In this document: positions 35,772-56,151 of the stretch, piece after piece | How the letters are laid out: every line of letters starts with the position of its first letter | Numbering within the stretch: the first letter of the stretch is position 1 | NCBI GenBank assembly: GCA_034190875.2 | Contig: CM067355.1 | Coordinates: 37,063,960 to 37,127,959, forward strand | Direction: 5' to 3' | DNA: 64,000 nt | Source of the DNA: Urechis unicinctus | Lineage: Eukaryota; Annelida; Polychaeta; Xenopneusta; Urechidae | The notes under the pieces: generated by a model | What the model saw: only the letters and a program-made list of their open reading frames with translations | Databases searched by the model: none | What the model was told of the DNA's origin: nothing | Position numbers and translations under genes: made by a program

Positions 35772-35861
35772 CAGGGATTTGCCATTGGCTGGCCGCTATC
35801 TTCTCTGTAGGGTTTATGTATGCATAGAAGATAGCGACTGGCCAGCCAATTCAAATCCCTG
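35772..35861. repeat. Inverted repeat hairpin
   Basis: Left arm CAGGGATTTGCCATTGGCTG... (35772-35804) and right arm ending ...CAATTCAAATCCCTG (35826-35861) pair over about 32 bp with small bulges and a loop of about 21 bp. The hairpin lies inside the 3.7-kb insert, upstream of the - strand gene remnant. Confidence 0.85.
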
Positions 35862-37159
35862 TTTCAGTTCACTATAACCAGATAAGGTAGACGTCCTGAG
35901 GGAGACCCCAGTCCCTTGATTTATAATACAATTTATGAGTTCATTCAGGAATATTCCAATAGTTTGCTATGAAAAAAGCACCGATAATTGCATATGAAAT
36001 AATCAAACTTCGAACAAGTGTCATGGCTTTACACTCAAAAACGTGAAAGACTAGTCAAGAATATCGTTTTTATTACGCTTGAACATGCGCAGCCTCTGTA
36101 TAAATATAATATACTAAGTCTAAGGGCTACCTCAGGGTTCGTTCGCAGGTGTAACGCTATCTGTTGTCAAATTTATGGTAATCTATTGTACCGATAGTGT
36201 TCACTTTATTGAGGCGGGTTCTTTTTTATATATAACATTCGAAAACTCCAATCAAAGAAGAACTAAAAAGAAGAGAAATGTAGGAATCAAAACACTCACC
36301 ATTTCGGCTGCATGCGTTTCCACCTTCTGCCGAATCAGCGCTGCGCGTGACGTCACGACTATGTGTTGTCAACAAATGACCCTTCAATACGCATGCGTCA
36401 TTTTCCCTTCGACATGTGCTCATGTTTGTAAACATGTTTGTGGCCGACAGATTTCGATACGGTGTAATCGACGATATAGCGATGAACTAGTCCGCAAAAT
36501 GGTTTATATGGGTTCCAAAAGAGTTGTTCTATTAAATGGAGCAAAAAAAACGCATGCCATTTTTTTTGAAAAAATCATCCTGCCAATCAAATTAAACTAA
36601 GGCACTAGTTACTAATGTGTACTCAGAGACTGAAAATGGCAGCCATCGTGCATTTAGAATCGTCTCTTGCACATTCTGGTCACCGGCAACCTTTATAATC
36701 GCTAAAGTTGAATATGGATTGAATCCATCAAGAATGAGGTGCAAATGGAGATATGCGAAGAATATTCCTGTATCGCACAATAGCAGTAACTGTTGTGATT
36801 GTGTGATTATGCTCTTCATCAGACAAATGCTTTAATATGCATCTTGTCTTCGTTATCGTGGCTTAAGCAAGATATTTACACGGCACCAAATTGAAGTTTC
36901 AATACCAATTAAAGTTGTATATGAACCCAGCGTTTATACGATCACTAAAACCGTTTTACATAAAACGGAAGCATCTCAAGACATTATTGGCATTTAGCGA
37001 AAACTGCAATGGTCATTCTGGTTATGTTATCTGTGCCATAAATGAGTCGTATTCCTTACATTGCTCGATATACATATATCGTTTGTATTATTGGTCGCTG
37101 TTAATGTCATATTTGCTCATCTTACATCTGTACAATAATTTGCATACGCTTTAGAATGT

Positions 37160-37259
37160 NNNNNNNNNNNNNNNNNNNNNNNNNNNNNNNNNNNNNNNNN
37201 NNNNNNNNNNNNNNNNNNNNNNNNNNNNNNNNNNNNNNNNNNNNNNNNNNNNNNNNNNN
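37160..37259. other. Assembly gap (100 N)
   Basis: Exactly 100 N, a conventional placeholder for unknown length. It separates duplication copy 2 from unrelated sequence next to a TA tract. Confidence 0.99.
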
Positions 37260-37893
37260 ATTTATATATATATCTGGAGCAGCAGTACCTCTGCGATGCC
37301 GCCAACGCCTGTGTTTGGAAGCATAGACACCCTAGTCAATTATTCATTAGGCTTAGCCTGACTCATGTATATATGATTTTATACATGTCACTGTCACTTG
37401 GGGAACGTGCTCGTTGAGTGAATTGACTTGGTTGCCTGTGATTGACAGCAGTCGATGGTATACTTTGAACACAGTTTGGGCTCCAACTCGATCGCATTTC
37501 GTTTTACTGTTCTCTCATAGAGAAGTTTTCTTTTGTTAAGTACATTATAGTTTATAAATCCATCTTTACGCAAAATCATTGAAGATAACATTTTACTCCC
37601 CTCAAAACAGCAAATATTCTTCTTGTTTGTATTCGGCGAGGGACCAAAAATATGGTATCATGCCAAGTACATTATTCTAAGTCTGTAACAGATCCGATCA
37701 TGTTCCTTTATCAATATAAAAATATAGATCAAAGGTTGGTTCTATAATGTTCCTCGTTTGTTATATGATAGCACACAATACTCTGCCCGTATTTTCTTTA
37801 AATTTATCATCGCATGGTGTGCGGGCGATATTTGCGAATCATAAGTGCTATGCGCGTTCTCTGATTTATTGTAACTCCAAATTGCGAATACAC

Positions 37894-37896
<3 letters not shown>
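37260..37896. other. Non-genic stretch
   Basis: No supportable gene. Confidence 0.4.
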
Positions 37897-38078
<182 letters not shown>

Positions 38079-38081
38079 CTA

Positions 38082-38138
38082 TGAGATTACCAGTATACGG
38101 CCAAACGCCGCGCCAATCTCGCTTGGACAGGGCCGTTT
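38082..38138. repeat. Imperfect inverted repeat next to the TA tract
   Basis: TGAGATTACCA (about 38082) with downstream CGGCC pairs with GGCCGTTTGGTAATCTCA (about 38129-38146). It may be a transposon end or a small hairpin. Confidence 0.6.
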
Positions 38139-38146
38139 GGTAATCT

Positions 38147-44229
<6,083 letters not shown>

Positions 44230-47200
44230 ATTTTCGCAGCAACGTGCATTGTGGGTGAACAGAAATCGATATTCTCAGGTATGATATACCCCTTCGAAGG
44301 GGTGGATAATCAGTTGCACAATAGTTACAAGCCGCCAAAAATGACTACTTGTTAAGCAATCTTTACCAACGTAAATTTTGATGCAATCAAAAGGTACGTG
44401 TTGGGCAACATTTGTTCAATTTGTGCCGCTTAATCATCGTGCTTGTTAAAGGTGTTGCTGGTAGTCATTTTGCTAAGAGTATTAATGCCAGTTTGTCGTG
44501 CTCTTAATTTCGTTCGGAAGCAGTTTTGGTCTCCTTCACCGATCCTACCGGTACCTGTACATATAAATTGTAGCACTGTTTATACACGACGACCTTAGCT
44601 CCGACCTAGAACTGATTTATGCCGAGCCTTATATTAGTCATGTACAACTAAAACAAAAATAACTCCTCACCTTATTCCTCATCGTGAGCGAAGGTCGAGT
44701 TTAACCTGACATCCATAATAACAATATTAGACCTATGAACGGCAAAGTAAATGTAATATAGCAACGGATCGCCTCATCAAATCGGTCCGAGCACTTAAGT
44801 ACCCTGAATACCGGGTAAATGCCTGCTAGACATTGGCTATGGAAATGACAGCGGTATTCACACATATATTTGAAACCGGTATCACAGTTGTATTTGATAA
44901 CGGTATAGAAGCGGCAAATCCTAAATATACAACATCATCACCGAAGCTTAATTAGTCTGCAGGTGAATGTTCATGTGTGATGTTACTCGTTAGAATTTAA
45001 TTGCCATTTGGCAGGCAGTTAAGCAGAACACTGACTAATAAGGAGCAATGATGATCGTCTAGCTTATCCTGAATCATTATTGTCGTTATAATGTGAAATA
45101 TGAAAGAATATTGATATGGTGTTGTTTCCTAGTTATGTTAGTTGCGTTAATTAGTTGACATAACGTGCACGAGAACATCAAGCTAGACGAAAATAACCAT
45201 AACATAACGAGGAAAGGGAAGCTAAGTTTATTGAATGGCAAATGGACTGCGCCGGCCAATACCAGCCAATCAGGGAACGTGGCGGCTTGCCAGTCATACT
45301 TTGCAGAAGGAACAAAAGATATGAGTAACTAGATATTATCTTCAATCCTTGAAGTGTTGCATTGCTCATGGAGATTGCATTTGAGTAGACAGATATCTAC
45401 CTGATGACGTTTGCAATCTAATTGCAATCTAGTTAGCTTGTGAAGTTAAAACAGGTAGTCGCTGTGGACTAACTCGCGAAATGACTCTCCTATTGATGAA
45501 CGTGACGATTGTGTATTATGTCATAATATACGGTATGTTATGTTTGCATTGTTATCTATAGGCAATCGATTTTTGTTAGAAAAGCGCTTATTTATCTAAT
45601 ACATAACTTTTATCTGCTACAACTCTAAACTAAGTAGCCGTTACCCATTTTGTTTATGTTTGGGCGTGATTCGCCATAGCGTATATGAAGAGGGTGTCAC
45701 AAAACACGGAACAACTTGATTCTTAGCTGTCAATTCACGTAGATCCTAAGATCTGTCGCAGCAAAATCTTACAGACTGATCGTTTTTATTGTCACGGATA
45801 ATACTATTCATGTGGTTAATTGTAAGAATATCACTGTAAAATTAATCATCTTGTGAGACAACCGGGCAAAGTGACCGGGCCGATGCACAATCCGGTTTCA
45901 TGAGGATAGTGTAACTGTAATATGGGTATTGCGGGAGCTGTAACACTAACTTCGAAATGCACTTAACGATTTACTTGATAATTCTAATCATGCACTTGAC
46001 GAGTTTTACGCCCAAAATAATTGTATTGAGATGGAAGTATTCGAGAATAATACCATTACTTACAGCCAGATGATGTGTATAATTCTTTGCGCTTGCTATA
46101 CATGACAGTGTGTGCTCTTTTGGATTATTTTGATATTGTTGGTTAGATAATAAGAAATAATACCGCCTGTGTCGACGCAATTCCCTGCGAAGAACACAAT
46201 GGGCAATCAGCCATTTTGCACATTGGATTGACTGTATAATCAGAAATGTCCTAGACATTGTGGTATAGTGTTTAAATCCAACAGGCGTACCCTAACATGT
46301 CCTCACAATGACGATTGATTGCAACACTAACATGTACAACACAATACCACCACTCTGAGTTCTATGATAACCTGAATATACTTCTGTGGTTCTTTAATGC
46401 GGGAAGGGCATGTATTCAATATTAAATTCCGCAGGATTTCATCAAATGATTGTGATGACGCATAGATTCTTGATCTAAAGCCACAAATGGTTCAGAGGCT
46501 GATTGTCTTGAGTTACTTGTTGATGTATGTAATTCTGTATATTATAAAGCTCCATTTGCATCCAATCACTCGACTAATTGTTGTTCTATTCAAGAAGTAT
46601 AAATATTTTCATTTAGTCATAACAATACCGCTAATAACTACAGTGGATTATAATACACATATGGATTACATTCGATCGTCATGATTATCATCATAAGTGC
46701 CTGTTCATTAAAATGGTCATACGTTCAGTACTAAATGTATCAGTAATAGCGTACCCCTCTCTGTGCGTTTCTCAAAACTATATATTCCTTAGCATTATTG
46801 GCAGATGGGCAATTATTGACTACTGTTATGGTGTACTTTTAACGCAAGCGGCGAAAGGCATTTGCATTGATATATGTTGATTATTATATTGACTTGGACA
46901 AACGCAAGAAACATCGCCAATTCATCTAATGGCCAATTTCCGTAAGTTGAGCATCCAGTTGCATTCAAAGACATGATGCTATATACTTATTGGAGTGTCA
47001 TTATGAATATTTCCGCCAGCTGTTCATCAAGGTTGTTGAGCGTGGTGCTATACCATATTATTGTTAATGCATGGGACATGAAAGGATATTGTTATCCTCA
47101 GACAACATTACGTAATTCACGTTGATAAGTATAGCCTTCCTAGGCTCACAGCGACATTCGAATTTAGGAATATAATGCTGTACTCAATTTAGATCCGCTT

Positions 47201-47515
47201 AATAGATTCGGCCAAAAAAACGTTTGCGCGCCTAAAACTCTTAACACCAAACAACGTATTTATTCAACAACCATCTATCACTATCAACTTGCTGTGTTCG
47301 CAAATATATATCTTAAGGTAATGAATAAGCATCGAATATTAAGTAGCTGCTTCTTCATGTTGTTGGCAGTGTTTGAGTACAAAGACTGCTGATATACAGC
47401 GCTCATCAAACAATTGGGCAGAACATGAATTTGTCATTATTATATACTTATTGCATTTGTACAAAGTTTGATGGGCATTAATTTGTAATGCAAAAAGATA
47501 AAGGCCAGTTGATAA
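44230..47515. other. Long stretch with no supportable gene
   Basis: Short frames only, on both strands, without family resemblance. No marked repeats seen. Confidence 0.4.
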
Positions 47516-48636
47516 TGATCGAGCCATCAGAGAATATATGCCCTCCATTTAAATGTATACTACATCAATCCATCAGAGAATATATGCCCTCCATTATACT
47601 ACATCAATCCATCAGCGAATATATGCCCTCCATTTAAATATATACTACATCAATCCATCAGAGAATATATGCCCTCCATTTAAATATATACTACATCAAT
47701 CTATCAGCGAATATATGCCCTCCATTTAAATATATACTACATCAATCCATCAGAGAATATATGCCCTCCATTTACATATATACTACATCAATCCATCAGA
47801 GAATATATGCCCTCCATTTAAATATATACTACATCAATCCATCAGAGAATATATGCCCTCCATTTAAATATATACTACATCAATCCATCAGAGAATATAT
47901 GCCCTCCATTTAAATATATACTACATCAATCCATCAGAGAATATATGCCCTCCATTTAAATATATACTACATCAATCCATCAGAGAATATATGCCCTCCA
48001 TTTAAATATATACTACATCAATCCATCAGAGAATCGAGCTATCAGAGAATATATGCCCTCCATTTAAATATATACTACATCAATCCATCAGAGAATATAT
48101 GCCCTCCATTATACTACATCAATCCATCAGAGAATATATGCCCTCCATTTACATATATACTACATCAATCCATCAGAGAATATATGCCCTCCATTTAAAT
48201 ATATACTACATCAATCCATCAGAGAATATATGCCCTCCATTTAAATATATACTACATCAATCCATCAGAGAATATATGCCCTCCATTTAAATATATACTA
48301 CATCAATCCATCAGAGAATATATGCCCTCCATTATACTACATCAATCCATCAGAGAATATATGCCCTCCATTTAAATATATACTACATCAATCCATCAGA
48401 GAATATATGCCCTCCATTTAAATATATACTACATCAATCCATCAGAGAATATATGCCCTCCATTTAAATATATACTACATCAATCCATCAGAGAATCGAG
48501 CTATCAGAGAATATATGCCCTCCATTTAAATATATACTACATCAATCCATCAGAGAATATATGCCCTCCATTATACTACATCAATCCATCAGAGAATATA
48601 TGCCCTCCATTTAAATATATACTACATCAATCCATA
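47516..48636. repeat. Minisatellite, 46-bp unit with higher-order structure
   Basis: About 25 copies of a unit that starts CATCAATCCATCAGAGAATA and ends ATATACTA. Most units are 46 bp. Some are 39 bp because TTAAATATA is shortened at the join to TATACTA. The junction block CGAGC(T/C)ATCAGAGAAT starts three sub-arrays, at about 47520, 48035 and 48496, each followed by one full unit and then one 39-bp unit. That is the mark of higher-order amplification. Substitutions between units are few. Confidence 0.96.
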
Positions 48637-49075
48637 ATACTTGTAGCCAAATATAATTAACCAATCAAGACGTATTCTCAATAGTTAGAAATAAGCATAT
48701 TCATTGTTTGTTCTTGTTGGACAACACCTTATTGTTAGAGAGGAAATTATTCATCTTGAGTTACAGAATGCATCATGTAACATCTCTTTATATTGAAATA
48801 AATACATTCCATCATCATCTGAAAATATCCGTCAATTGTTTCCGCCATACATGACGTACTTTTCACCAACTAACTTAATGGGAAAGCACTAGCCTGGCCG
48901 TTTATTTCCATTTTGACGACATCACAATGGCTCAATAGCACAAACATCGTCGGTGCTTGGTTAACTGCTCCCGTGCTGTATGCCTTACGCTAAATAAATT
49001 AAGCATTGACACCGACCATCATTTAGACACTATGTATCTCTATAAAAATAGACTAATCAACCACCATAGCAGATT
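48637..49075. other. Non-genic stretch
   Basis: No supportable gene between minisatellites. Confidence 0.45.
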
Positions 49076-49288
49076 GACAGATGCATGCATTCATAGATTA
49101 CAACCGATTCGGGAGAATTTGTTTTGGCAGATATCAAAGACATGACATATAAGACCGTTTGCAAATGGCCGACATACCATCGACAGATGCATGCATCCAT
49201 AGATTACAACCGATTCGAGAGAATTTGTTTTGGCAGATATCAAAGACATGACATATAAGACCGTTTGCAAATGGCAGACATACCATCA
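49076..49288. repeat. Tandem duplication, 106-bp unit, two copies
   Basis: GACAGATGCATGCAT begins each copy (49076 and 49182), and both run to GGC(C/A)GACATACCATC with only three or four differences. Confidence 0.95.
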
Positions 49289-49602
49289 CAAAAGTTGCCT
49301 ACGTATAGCAATTCACAAATGCATCTTTAAAACAACAAAACATCAACAAGGATGAAAACTACTGTTACATGCACAAAAATACTGATTCTACTTTGAACTC
49401 AATCCGGCTTACAGGGTCACATATTTTGTTTACAAGACAGTTTCCTCTGAAATGCATGGTGACTCCCTCGCACGGTATGTATTATAAGTATCTGAACCTT
49501 TGATATATGGCAGCAGCATTGCATTTTCGGCTTAAACAACCATCGTTGTTACGTTGCTCTGGATTCCTATCGCACCACTTTAACGTTGAATGTCGCCTAC
49601 TC
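49289..49602. other. Non-genic stretch
   Basis: No supportable gene. Confidence 0.45.
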
Positions 49603-50487
49603 GTTTGCGGGATTGACGAGCTGATGCAAGCAGTTGGTGAAGCGCTGATATTGCTTGTTTTGCGGGATTGACGAGCTGATGCAAGCGGTTGGTGAAGCGC
49701 TGATATTGCTTGGTTTGCGGGATTGACGAGCTGATGCAAGCGGTTGGTGAAGCGCTGATATTGCTTGGTTTGCGGGATTGACGAGCTGATGCAAGCAGTT
49801 GGTGAAGCGCTGATATTGCTTGGTTTGCGGGATTGACGAGCTGATGCAAGCAGTTGGTGAAGCGCTGATATTGCTTGGTTTGCGGGATTGACGAGCTGAT
49901 GCAAGCAGTTGGTGAAGCGCTGATATTGCTTGTTTTGCGGGATTGACGAGCTGATGCAAGCGGTTGGTGAAGCGCTGATATTGCTTGGTTTGCGGGATTG
50001 ACGAGCTGATGCAAGCAGTTGGTGAAGCGCTGATATTGCTTGGTTTGCGGGATTGACGAGCTGATGCAAGCAGTTGGTGAAGCGCTGATATTGCTTGGTT
50101 TGCGGGATTGACGAGCTGATGCAAGCAGTTGGTGAAGCGCTGATATTGCTTGGTTTGCGGGATTGACGAGCTGATGCAAGCAGTTGGTGAAGCGCTGATA
50201 TTGCTTGGTTTGCGGGATTGACGAGCTGATGCAAGCAGTTGGTGAAGCGCTGATATTGCTTGGTTTGCGGGATTGACGAGCTGATGCAAGCAGTTGGTGA
50301 TGCGCTGATATTGCTTGGTTTGCGGGATTGACGAGCTGATGCAAGCGGTTGGTGATGCGCTGATATTGCTTGGTTTGCGGGATTGACGAGCTGATGCAAG
50401 CGGTTGGTGAAGCGCTGATATTGCTTGGTTTGCGGAATTGACGATCTGATGCAAGCGGTTGGTGAAGCGCTGATATTGCTTGGTTTG
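49603..50487. repeat. Minisatellite, 55-bp unit, about 16 copies
   Basis: The unit starts TTTGCGGGATTGACGAGCTG and ends GCTGATATTGCTTGG. Copies are nearly identical, with variation mainly at CAAGC(A/G)GTTGG, TGA(A/T)GCGC and TTG(G/T)TTTG. Since 55 is not a multiple of 3 and the unit lacks - strand stops in any phase, all three - strand frames stay open (305, 254 and 353 codons). The translated repeat is 55 residues long (for example SNISASPTACISSSIPQTKQ). Protein coding is not supported by anything outside the array. Confidence 0.97.
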
Positions 50488-51200
50488 TGTAACTAGTGCT
50501 TGCTGAGCAGCTAGTTGTATTGCTATGTAGTACAAGGTGCCAGTTATTTCCAATGGATTAGCAGTTGTGGACATACACCAACCACAATCATATAGAAGTC
50601 TGCATGACACTATGAACTGATAAATATGCCTGATTAGAGCTAAATTGCTTAGCTCCAATACCGTATCAACTTATGCAATAAACTACTGTGATGAAGTAAA
50701 TATCTGGACTGAAGGCAATGTTGAAAGGAGCGAGACTCTGTATAAAGATCTGTCAATGCAAAATATGGCGTCGGCCCATTTGTAATGTCTCTGTTCATGT
50801 GCGTGTGAATAGGATGATCTCAGTTGTCATTAATTGGCGTGATTTAATATTAATATCTCTGGATTTGTTGTCAACAAACGAGACATTAGAAGCAATGCGA
50901 CGGCTCTTCTGGGACATTGCAATGCTATCGTTGTATTGGACTCGTAAATGGGTCCAAATGTCTAAGTGTCTCGTCTAGCTTATCCTTGATAAGGCATTTA
51001 GAATTATTTTTCTGATTTCGTTAATGCATGTACGTAACAGTTAACTTACACGCCTAAATATTTACTAATCGAACCACTGCTTGTGAAATTTCCTCCATAT
51101 TCAACGAAATTGCATTCAATTCTTTGACTGCTATCACTAATTATAATTATTTCAACCTGGCTGACCAAACAAACATTGGTCAATGGAGCCCTAAACGACC
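50488..51200. other. Non-genic stretch
   Basis: No supportable gene. Confidence 0.4.
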
Positions 51201-51395
51201 AACTGGTAGTAATCATTATTTACTACACTCTGCTTCGAAAATCACTCATACTCCTTCAAATACAGCTGCAGCTATGCTGAATCAAAAGGATTTTTCCAAC
51301 TGGTAGTAATCATTATTTACTACACTCTGCTTCGAAAATCACTCATACTCCTTCAAATACAGCTGCAGCAATGCTGAATCAAAAGGATTTTTCCT
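51201..51395. repeat. Tandem duplication, 97-bp unit, two copies
   Basis: AACTGGTAGTAATCATTATT starts each copy (51201 and 51298), and both end AAAAGGATTTTTCC. One difference was seen (CAGC(T/A)ATG), so the duplication is very recent. Confidence 0.97.
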
Positions 51396-54300
51396 TGGCG
51401 AAAACTATTGCTCTTGAACGATTTGCTTTTGACAAAGGCAGCCTAGGTTGTAGCGCGTTGAAGTTTGCATAACCACTCATTAATTCGCAAGTCGATAAAG
51501 CTGCCCTAATCACAACAATCACGAGTAACCGCAGTCCATATGGAAAACCAAGCATTTGCTGTGGGGTTTTCCGGCCCATATCAAGGGTGCTTGATGCAGC
51601 ATTCTTCATAACGCGCCGACGACGAAACTCCTGGGGTAGGGGGGGTGGGGTGGGAAGCAGTCAGGTAACGGCTGGCAATTGTATGCGTGGTTGCATACAA
51701 ACGGAACAACAAGGTAACATTCAGCTAATAAGTCGATATGTATTATAGATGGCGTAGTCTGCGCACAATCTTATCAAGGTCCTTCACATTTCACGACCGT
51801 TTGAAACCGAAGAATTAGCAGCCTTGATATTATCTTCATCTGATGTAAATATGTGGGATATGTATAAGTGATGGGTTATAGAGAATTCAGAGCACCTAAC
51901 ATTTGAGATTCAATAGCAAAAGCCTTCTTTACAAATAATTAAAGTGTTCTGAGGTTAAACAGACTGACGTCGTTACATGAGATCCTGTTCTCCTTTCCTC
52001 GCATTAAGCCCATGTGAAAGATTTATGCATATATTCAGCAATCGATATCATTTCATTTAAGAACTACGAAACTAAGTGTGAACGAGGTTAAGTGCTTGGG
52101 TCTAAGAATATCGTTGCACCCCTACCTGATTCAAATGAATATCTTAACGGATAATGCTACTTTCATATGTTTGCCAGGTGGTGAAAGCATCACGATAATG
52201 GCCAAATCCTAGAATACAGCCACATTGTAACACTCATAACGTCAATTGTGCCTGATTTTGTTGTTTCACATAGAACTTACGCAAACCCAGTTCTTCAACA
52301 GAGCAAACATTAAGGCTTTTTAATGCGAACTACAACAATTTGTTAACATTGCTTTCCAGCATTCTGTGTCAATCAAATCAACTTCTACAGGAAATGACAT
52401 AAGATGGCGATGTAGGCGTACCTTCTGTACAGTGAAAGCAGTATAACAAATGTCTATTTAGTAAACTATCACTGCGCAGCCTTCCTTTATGGCTTCATCT
52501 TCAAGTATTACAGAATATACTCCGCAAAACTCCTCTGCAGCTAACTCCTACACAACCCGATCGCATTGTCGCTCCTTTATGGCGACCCAAATCATTTAGC
52601 ATCGGGTCATTCAACGTTGGAACTATTGGCTGATGTACAACCTTGCCGCGCGTTACTGATCTTGTGTATTGAGGATATATCAATACCTTGCAGCTACTGA
52701 TCCACATATGGCAGCATGGTGCACGCCTCGGTCACCTCCATGCAACAGCTCGGATGTTGACTGACATCCCACACGGCAAGCTAGAGCAATAAGCTGTGCA
52801 ACAACCCTAGTTAGCCTCCGCATTAAACGTTAACAGCTTCGTGTATATAATTCCGGTTGACTTAAGCACACGGATATTGTACATATAGACAGAGGATGCC
52901 GACAGTTTACAATTCTTAAGGATTTCATTTCGTTTCTGTTCTATCATCCTCGTGATAACGAGATATAGGGGGTTCCTATAGTAGAGTTCCAAGCTAATAA
53001 TATTCTTGCTGCTGTTACGCTGAAACCAATGCATGCATTTTCTAGTAGCTGTTTAAAACGCTCACAATGGTCTATCTATCATCTGTGATGTGTTAAGCTT
53101 ATTGCTGCGTTTCCAGGCATGAAAAGGTATCTCTGTTTTCTGTGTGTGGCTTCCATATTGATGTTCTTATCATAGTTGATGTATAACTAAGACCACACTT
53201 TGGTCTTATTACACAAGGACAGGAAAGTATTGCTTACACAGCCGCAATGATTAATTGACGTCAGTGCTGGCAGTTTGTTTTGTTTCTTTAAGTGCGGAAA
53301 GTATTGCATTAAAAACGTATTTATTATGATAAGTCTCGCCTATTCATCGCAGATAGCTTCATGTAAATCGCTTAATCAAAATTGAACCAGCGAATGGTGG
53401 CATGCTGGGTCGGGAGATGACGCACTTGACATAGTAAATGGACGACAGGGAAATATGTAGACTGGACACAAATAAACTTATAAGGCTGGAGCATCAGTAA
53501 ATAGTTATTTCAGTCCTAAATCAAATTAAATAATTACCAAATCTAATAAAAACCCTGTTACTGTTCACAAGTAACGCTCTATCACATATATAGATATGTT
53601 ATGAAGTTACGCTGAATCTGTGCTTAATTGTATTTTCATGCAATTATTGATTTGACTCAGTGCTTGTCGCGACAGTGCGATAATAGTCATTGATTCTTAT
53701 AAGCCTGTATCGTAAATATAGCATTCCACGTTCCATTAACCACGAGAGATGTTTGCTATGATGCTCCAAGTTGGGGGGCTTGGGTACTGCTCGGTTGGGG
53801 TTGGGGTGCTATATGTCTGCTATGGAAAGTGAACGACGCGTAAGAGCCAGAAACCCATATCAGGTATGTTACTCCTTGGCGACTAGAGTTTAGTTACTCT
53901 AATCAATTATGCAACGGGTATGCGTATTAGGATGTCGATGTAGCCCTGCAAGGAGCAAAGGCTAGCTTACTTTGAGACTGATTTAGTGTTTTAACATCCC
54001 AATGTTTAGAATGTATGTCTGTATAGAAAGCTGCCTTGAAAAATCGTTATTTAATTTGATAAAACATCTCACACGAGCTATGCCAGTTGGCTTATTATGA
54101 GAACCGATTGATTGTTTTGAAGACATGCAAGGTCTCAAAATGCATGTCTTCCAAAGCAAATGGAATTCCCTGCTTAAAAGTTCATGCAATGAAGGTTTAG
54201 CGTCAAGTATATATCCATTCTTGGTTATACTTACATTTCCTTTGAAGTCAATCTCAAAACCTAATAACATGTACGCCCACGCCTTTCTGTTGCCGTATAA

Positions 54301-54499
54301 TTCCATCTTCATGTTTTTGACACCAAGATTTATCTTAAACCAATCTTTAACGTGCGTTCGTACAATATCGTGACGTAGAGCTGGACAATGGTTGTTTTGT
54401 TGCGGTGGAAGCAGCTGTAGAGATGGCCAGTGGGCCTATTGCCGCGTCGTGTAGATGACTAGCAATCGATCGCGCAACAGGGAGTTTTGTAAAAATATC
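51396..54499. other. Long stretch with no supportable gene
   Basis: Only short frames. The 109-codon - strand frame at 54312-53983 has no recognised domain. Confidence 0.4.
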
Positions 54500-55612
<1,113 letters not shown>

Positions 55613-56117
55613 CCAACGTTTACCAATTTTATTACTTTCACGTATAGTAATACCAATAATTAGAACATTGTTTCTATCTGCATCTTTGCACGGACTACAC
55701 TGGTGCAATATAATTTTTCCAGTATTTTAGAAGCTATACGATTCAATTTCCGCCTATCGTTATGTACCAGTCTATCAAATATTCACAAAATAGCATTATT
55801 CATATCGGGTACATTCATCATCATCGTTCATGCTGTAAATTGCATCATCCTCCCTATATAAGATGCCTTATGTAGCAAAGACTTAACTCTGCCTGCTTAT
55901 CTCGAGTTTACCCAATATCAACGGCAAATGCAATAATAAACAGCATTAGATTGGTAAAAACCGTAATCTTAACCCACTTCTACAGGAGGCTTTGATGGAA
56001 ACGTTGATTGTTATATAAGCAGTGTAAGTTTGGAGATCAACGGTTACAATTTATTGCAATGGCGGGAAATGCAGCAATCTGCTACACATGCGAACAAATA
56101 TACAGCGAGACGATCGA
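55613..56117. other. Non-genic stretch
   Basis: No supportable gene. Confidence 0.4.
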
Positions 56118-56120
56118 TAT

Positions 56121-56151
<31 letters not shown>

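Larger units (their letters stand above)
32883..36574. mobile_element. 3.7-kb insertion with convergent gene remnants including a P2X7C-like domain
   Basis: The junctions are defined by loss and regain of similarity to copy 1. The left end follows TTTAA and reads AGGTGCATTTTTTTC; the right end reads GCCATTTTTTTTGAAAAAATC. Both ends are A/T-run palindromes, so a short inverted terminal repeat is possible but not proven. About 306 bp of target are missing, so this is not a simple insertion with target-site duplication. Inside, a + strand remnant (33160 to about 34020) and a - strand remnant (about 35229-34512) converge. The P2X7C module is known outside vertebrate P2X7 in many invertebrate and fish predicted proteins. 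That this insert is mobile is an inference. Confidence 0.7.
31861..37159. repeat. Segmental duplication, copy 2, with a 3.7-kb replacement insert
   Basis: 31861-32882 and 36574-37159 match copy 1 at the window start. The duplicate lacks copy 1's bases 53-409 and carries foreign DNA from 32883 to 36574 in place of copy 1's 1362-1667. It runs straight into the assembly gap at 37160 while copy 1 continues, so its true right end is not known. Confidence 0.93.

Noticed and set aside
47516-48636. CRISPR array
   Set aside because: The repeats are contiguous without unique spacers and the sequence is eukaryotic. It is a minisatellite.
49482-50658. Repeat protein of 305-353 residues on the - strand
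   Set aside because: Not called as a gene because three frames are equally open and there is no supporting start context or splice structure. Kept as a finding.
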